Below are positions 5,795-8,423 of a stretch of 8,423 nucleotides of DNA, piece after piece (position 1 is the first letter of the stretch; each line of letters starts with the position of its first letter). A program made the translations under genes and the position numbers. Under the pieces are notes generated by a model. It saw only the letters and a list, made by a program, of their open reading frames with translations, searched no databases and was not told where the DNA came from. Source of the stretch: JBFIHZ01 sp041601535 (GTDB taxonomy: Bacteria; Pseudomonadota; Gammaproteobacteria; Xanthomonadales; SZUA-36); the NCBI GenBank assembly GCA_041601535.1, contig JBFIHZ010000166.1:1-8423 (forward strand), read 5' to 3'.

Positions 5795-7753
5795 ATGAGC
5801 ACACCGCCAACCGGCGCTGTGACAGAGCTCCACGACCTGATGGTGCCCATGCGCGATGGCATTCACCTGGCTACCGACGTATATCTCCCGTCTGGCACGG
5901 ACCAGCTGAATGCACCAGCCGTACCGGTAATCATGGAACGCACGCCTTACGGCAAATCCGCCGTCAGCCGTGCCGAGGTGAGCGCGGCCAGCCCCGAGCC
6001 AATGACGCGCCGGCAAGTCGCCCGGTTCTTTGCCAGCCATGGCTACGCGGTGGTAATGCAGGATTGCCGCGGACGATATGCATCCGAAGGCCAGTTCATC
6101 AAATACATCAATGAGGCTGAGGATGGCGTGGACACCCTGGGCTGGATCCGCCAACAACCCTGGTGCGATGGCCGCGTGGCCACCATGGGCCTGTCCTACG
6201 GTGCCCATACGCAACTGGCGCTGGCCTGCCTGGCGCCGCAAGGGCTGGCCTGCATGCTGATGGATTCGGGGGGCTTTTCCAGCGCCTATCATGGCGGTAT
6301 CCGGCGGGGCGGTGCATTCGAGCTGAAGCAAGCCACCTGGGCCTACAAGCACGCGCTGAAAAGCCCGGCGACGGCGGCGGACAGCAGCCGCAAACATGCG
6401 CTGCAAGCCCGCGATATTGTCGACTGGTTCCAGCATATGCCCTGGCGTCCGGGCCATTCACCATTGCAGGCCGCGCCGGAGTATGAAAACTATTTGTTTG
6501 AACAATGGCGTAACGGCCTGTTCAGCGACTACTGGAAACAGATCGGTCTGTACGCCGAAGGCCACTACGACCGTATTCCGGACATACCCATAACCATTAT
6601 TGGCAGCTGGTATGACCCCTACGTTCTGACCTGCATCACCAATTTTACTGAACTGTCACGCCGCCACCGCTCCGCCACCCGCCTGCTGATGGGTCCATGG
6701 ACGCATGGCAACCGGTCCAGGACCTGGGCCGGCGAAGTCGACTTTGGCCCGCACTCCATTCTGGACGGCCAGTTCGCGCCGGATTATCTGCATTTCCGCC
6801 TCGACTGGTTCAACCAGTGTCTCAAGCCCGGCTTACCACTGGCTGAGACAGGCGGCCCTGAGCCGAAACAGAACGAGCCACCGCAGGAACTCGCTGCGCC
6901 AGGCGGTCCAAAGTCCAGCGTCAGCTGGTTCGAGATGGGTGGCGGCAGCGGCCGGCGCGATGCCAATGACCGCCTGCAGCATGGCGGCCAATGGTGCCAC
7001 TCGACCCAGTGGCCCCCGCCGCAAACCCGGCAACACGAACTGTACCTGCATGCCGATGGCCGGTTGGCGCAACAGCCACCCGCCTCGCGCGATGGGGCCC
7101 TCCACTACTGTCATGATCCGGCACACCCGGTACCCACATTGGGCGGAGCGCTTACCTCGGGCGAACCCGTGATGGAAGGCGGCCCCTTCGACCAGCGGGT
7201 TCGCGCTGACACGTTCCAGTACCAGCCGGACGATCCGACCGGCCCATTGTCCCAGCGCGCCGATGTACTGGTATTTACCACCGAGCCACTTGCGCAGGAT
7301 CTGGTGTTGTGTGGCGAACTGCAGGCTGAATTGTGGATCTCATCCGATTGTCCGGACACGGACTTCACGGTCAAACTGATAGATGTTTATCCACCCAGTG
7401 ACGACTACCCGGAAGGTTTTTCGATGAACATCTGCGATGGCATTTTCCGTGTCCGCTATCGCCAGGGCTGGCAGCAGGAAGTGTTTCTCCAGCCGGATGA
7501 AATTTGCCGCATCGTGGTTGTGCCGTTTGCCACCGCCAACCGGTTTTGTGCTGGCCACCGTTTGCGGGTTGATGTATCCAGCAGCAATTATCCGCATTTT
7601 GACATCAATACCAACACCGGCGAAGCCGAAGGTTCCGCCCGCCACAGCCGCATCGCCACCAATACGCTGCACTGCAATGCGCGGCATCCTTCACGCCTGA
7701 TTCTGCCACTGTTGCCATCCCGGCCCGAACCCCACGGAGGAAACCATGACTGA
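5795..7753 (+). CDS. CocE/NonD-family alpha/beta-hydrolase (peptidase S15-like)
   Basis: A 652-residue protein with the two-part layout of the family: a catalytic alpha/beta-hydrolase domain with helical cap (about 10-345) and a C-terminal jelly-roll domain (about 395-640, the X-Pro dipeptidyl-peptidase C-terminal type). The triad is readable: Ser134 in ATMGLSYGAHTQ, Asp274 in IIGSWYDPYV, His304 in LMGPWTHGN. Tyr52 in MERTPYGK matches the position of the oxyanion-hole tyrosine of cocaine esterase. The nucleophile motif ends in Ala136 where many relatives have Gly (G-x-S-Y-x-G). A Pro/Gly-rich linker at about 346-375 joins the domains. There is no signal peptide, so the enzyme should be cytoplasmic. 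Known members hydrolyse esters, amino-acid esters, acylated beta-lactams or X-Pro peptides; which applies here is open. ATG 5795 lies 2 bp after the carrier stop and begins just before the conserved D-x-x-V-P-M-R-D-G-x-x-L-x-x-D-V-Y-x-P block. An in-frame ATG at 5699 would overlap the carrier by 94 bp and is not preferred. Confidence 0.9.
   Translation: MSTPPTGAVTELHDLMVPMRDGIHLATDVYLPSGTDQLNAPAVPVIMERTPYGKSAVSRAEVSAASPEPMTRRQVARFFASHGYAVVMQDCRGRYASEGQFIKYINEAEDGVDTLGWIRQQPWCDGRVATMGLSYGAHTQLALACLAPQGLACMLMDSGGFSSAYHGGIRRGGAFELKQATWAYKHALKSPATAADSSRKHALQARDIVDWFQHMPWRPGHSPLQAAPEYENYLFEQWRNGLFSDYWKQIGLYAEGHYDRIPDIPITIIGSWYDPYVLTCITNFTELSRRHRSATRLLMGPWTHGNRSRTWAGEVDFGPHSILDGQFAPDYLHFRLDWFNQCLKPGLPLAETGGPEPKQNEPPQELAAPGGPKSSVSWFEMGGGSGRRDANDRLQHGGQWCHSTQWPPPQTRQHELYLHADGRLAQQPPASRDGALHYCHDPAHPVPTLGGALTSGEPVMEGGPFDQRVRADTFQYQPDDPTGPLSQRADVLVFTTEPLAQDLVLCGELQAELWISSDCPDTDFTVKLIDVYPPSDDYPEGFSMNICDGIFRVRYRQGWQQEVFLQPDEICRIVVVPFATANRFCAGHRLRVDVSSSNYPHFDINTNTGEAEGSARHSRIATNTLHCNARHPSRLILPLLPSRPEPHGGNHD
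7736..7740 (+). promoter_or_regulatory. Strong ribosome-binding site inside the hydrolase 3' end
   Basis: GGAGG followed by the 5-nt spacer AAACC lies directly before ATG 7746. It is the best Shine-Dalgarno site in the cluster and sits within the last codons of the hydrolase gene. It fixes the start of the CapA-like gene and suggests efficient, coupled translation across the ATGACTGA overlap. Confidence 0.8.
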
Positions 7754-8423
7754 TCGGCGTGAATTGATCACCGCGCTGCTGGCCGCGGCCACCCTGCCCT
7801 GGTTGCCCGGTTGCAAATCACACAGCAGCCAGCCCGGTTCCGGACAGCGCAACCCGGGCCAGGCTGCGAAACAACCTGCCCGACACCTGACGATAACCGG
7901 CCAGGCCCTGATGGAGCATCCCCTGTGCCAGATGCCCTACCCCGGCCTGCGCGAAGTCATGGCTGAACTGCAGCGTGGCGACGCGGTATTCACCAACCTG
8001 GAAGTAGCCATCCGCACGCCTCAATCCGGTGCACCAACACGCAATAATATTTTTCTGCATACAGCCCCGCCATCCGTGCTGGATTGCCTGCAGGCCATGG
8101 GGTTCCACCTGCTGGCTCTGAGCAATAACCACGCCTGGGATTTACACACGGCCGGTGTACTGGCCACCCGGGAAGCGGTTTTGCAGGCCGGTTTCGCCGC
8201 CGCCGGCAGCGGCGCGGATCTTCACCAGGCCAGTGCGCCCGCCTGGCTGGATGATGGCAGCACCGCACTGGTTTCGATGGCCTGTGGAAAAATCCCCCAG
8301 GGCGGCGCCGCCACTGCGAGTTCCGCCGGCATCAACGAACTGCGCACGGACGAGAGCGGGCAGTTACTGAGCGAAGACGTGGAGCGCAACCTGGCATCGC
8401 TGTCTGTGGCCCGGCAATCCGGC
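7746..8423 (+). CDS. CapA/PgsA-family exported lipoprotein (partial, runs off the window)
   Basis: The first 226 codons are visible and the frame is open to the window end. Residues 3-9 (DRRELIT) contain a twin-arginine pair like a Tat signal, followed by a hydrophobic stretch LITALLAAATLPWLPG and Cys23. WLPGC is a somewhat atypical lipobox, so a membrane-anchored, Tat- or Sec-exported lipoprotein is likely. The mature part matches the CapA (PGA_cap, metallophosphoesterase-like) fold: LTITGQALMEH (48-58), DAVFTNLEVAI with the N-x-E pair Asn84/Glu86 (79-89), LLALSNNHAWDLHTAGVLAT with the NNH motif 127-129 (122-141), then LQAGFAAAGSG (146-156). The first motif has Gln53 where typical members carry a metal-binding Asp in 'GD'. 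The name CapA comes from poly-gamma-glutamate capsule systems, but no capB/capC-like gene is present, so a periplasmic role on the imported substrate is more plausible. That role is an inference; the family assignment is fairly firm. Confidence 0.8.
   Translation, partial: MTDRRELITALLAAATLPWLPGCKSHSSQPGSGQRNPGQAAKQPARHLTITGQALMEHPLCQMPYPGLREVMAELQRGDAVFTNLEVAIRTPQSGAPTRNNIFLHTAPPSVLDCLQAMGFHLLALSNNHAWDLHTAGVLATREAVLQAGFAAAGSGADLHQASAPAWLDDGSTALVSMACGKIPQGGAATASSAGINELRTDESGQLLSEDVERNLASLSVARQSG

Noticed and set aside
5786..6457. 223-residue minus-strand open frame
   Set aside because: It is antisense to the hydrolase catalytic domain, with no ribosome-binding site seen and low-complexity composition. 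The plus-strand frame has the catalytic motifs.
7746..8423. Poly-gamma-glutamate capsule synthesis as the role of the last gene
   Set aside because: CapA-family membership alone does not imply capsule synthesis, and no other capsule gene is present in the window.

Overview
The window reads as part of a gammaproteobacterial-type genome of moderately high GC. The lineage is an inference from the style of the genes: a TonB-dependent receptor with a proteobacterial plug domain, a LysR regulator, and tightly packed genes with Shine-Dalgarno sites. The receptor resembles those abundant in marine and oligotrophic heterotrophs. No rRNA, tRNA, IS element, CRISPR array or phage gene is visible.

Layout. 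Positions 1-190 hold no convincing gene, only a probable hairpin terminator for the leftward regulator and weak signs of another leftward gene starting at the left edge. A LysR-type regulator (191-1129, minus strand) is divergent from a four-gene plus-strand cluster. The 351-bp divergent region holds a perfect inverted repeat with LysR-box geometry (T-N11-A), a good sigma70-like promoter for the cluster, and a palindrome in the leader. The cluster consists of a 919-aa TonB-dependent outer-membrane receptor (1481-4240), a 465-aa inner-membrane carrier of the YfcC/DcuC type (4395-5792), a 652-aa CocE/NonD (peptidase S15-like) serine hydrolase (5795-7753), and the first 226 residues of a CapA/PgsA-family exported lipoprotein (7746-8423, cut by the window end). 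The last three genes are translationally packed: a 2-bp gap, then an 8-bp overlap. The receptor is separated from them by 154 bp containing two GC-rich hairpins without U-tracts.

How they may work together (inference). The set looks like a complete acquisition and processing route for one compound class. The receptor would import it across the outer membrane, the CapA-like lipoprotein would act in the periplasm, the carrier would move it or a fragment across the inner membrane, and the hydrolase, which has no signal peptide, would cleave an ester or amide bond in the cytoplasm. The LysR protein would sense the compound or a product. CocE-family enzymes cut esters, acyl-amides and X-Pro peptides, and YfcC-type carriers are associated with amino acids or dicarboxylates, so a peptide-like, N-acyl-amino-acid or opine-like substrate is the best guess. 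The sequence does not fix the substrate.
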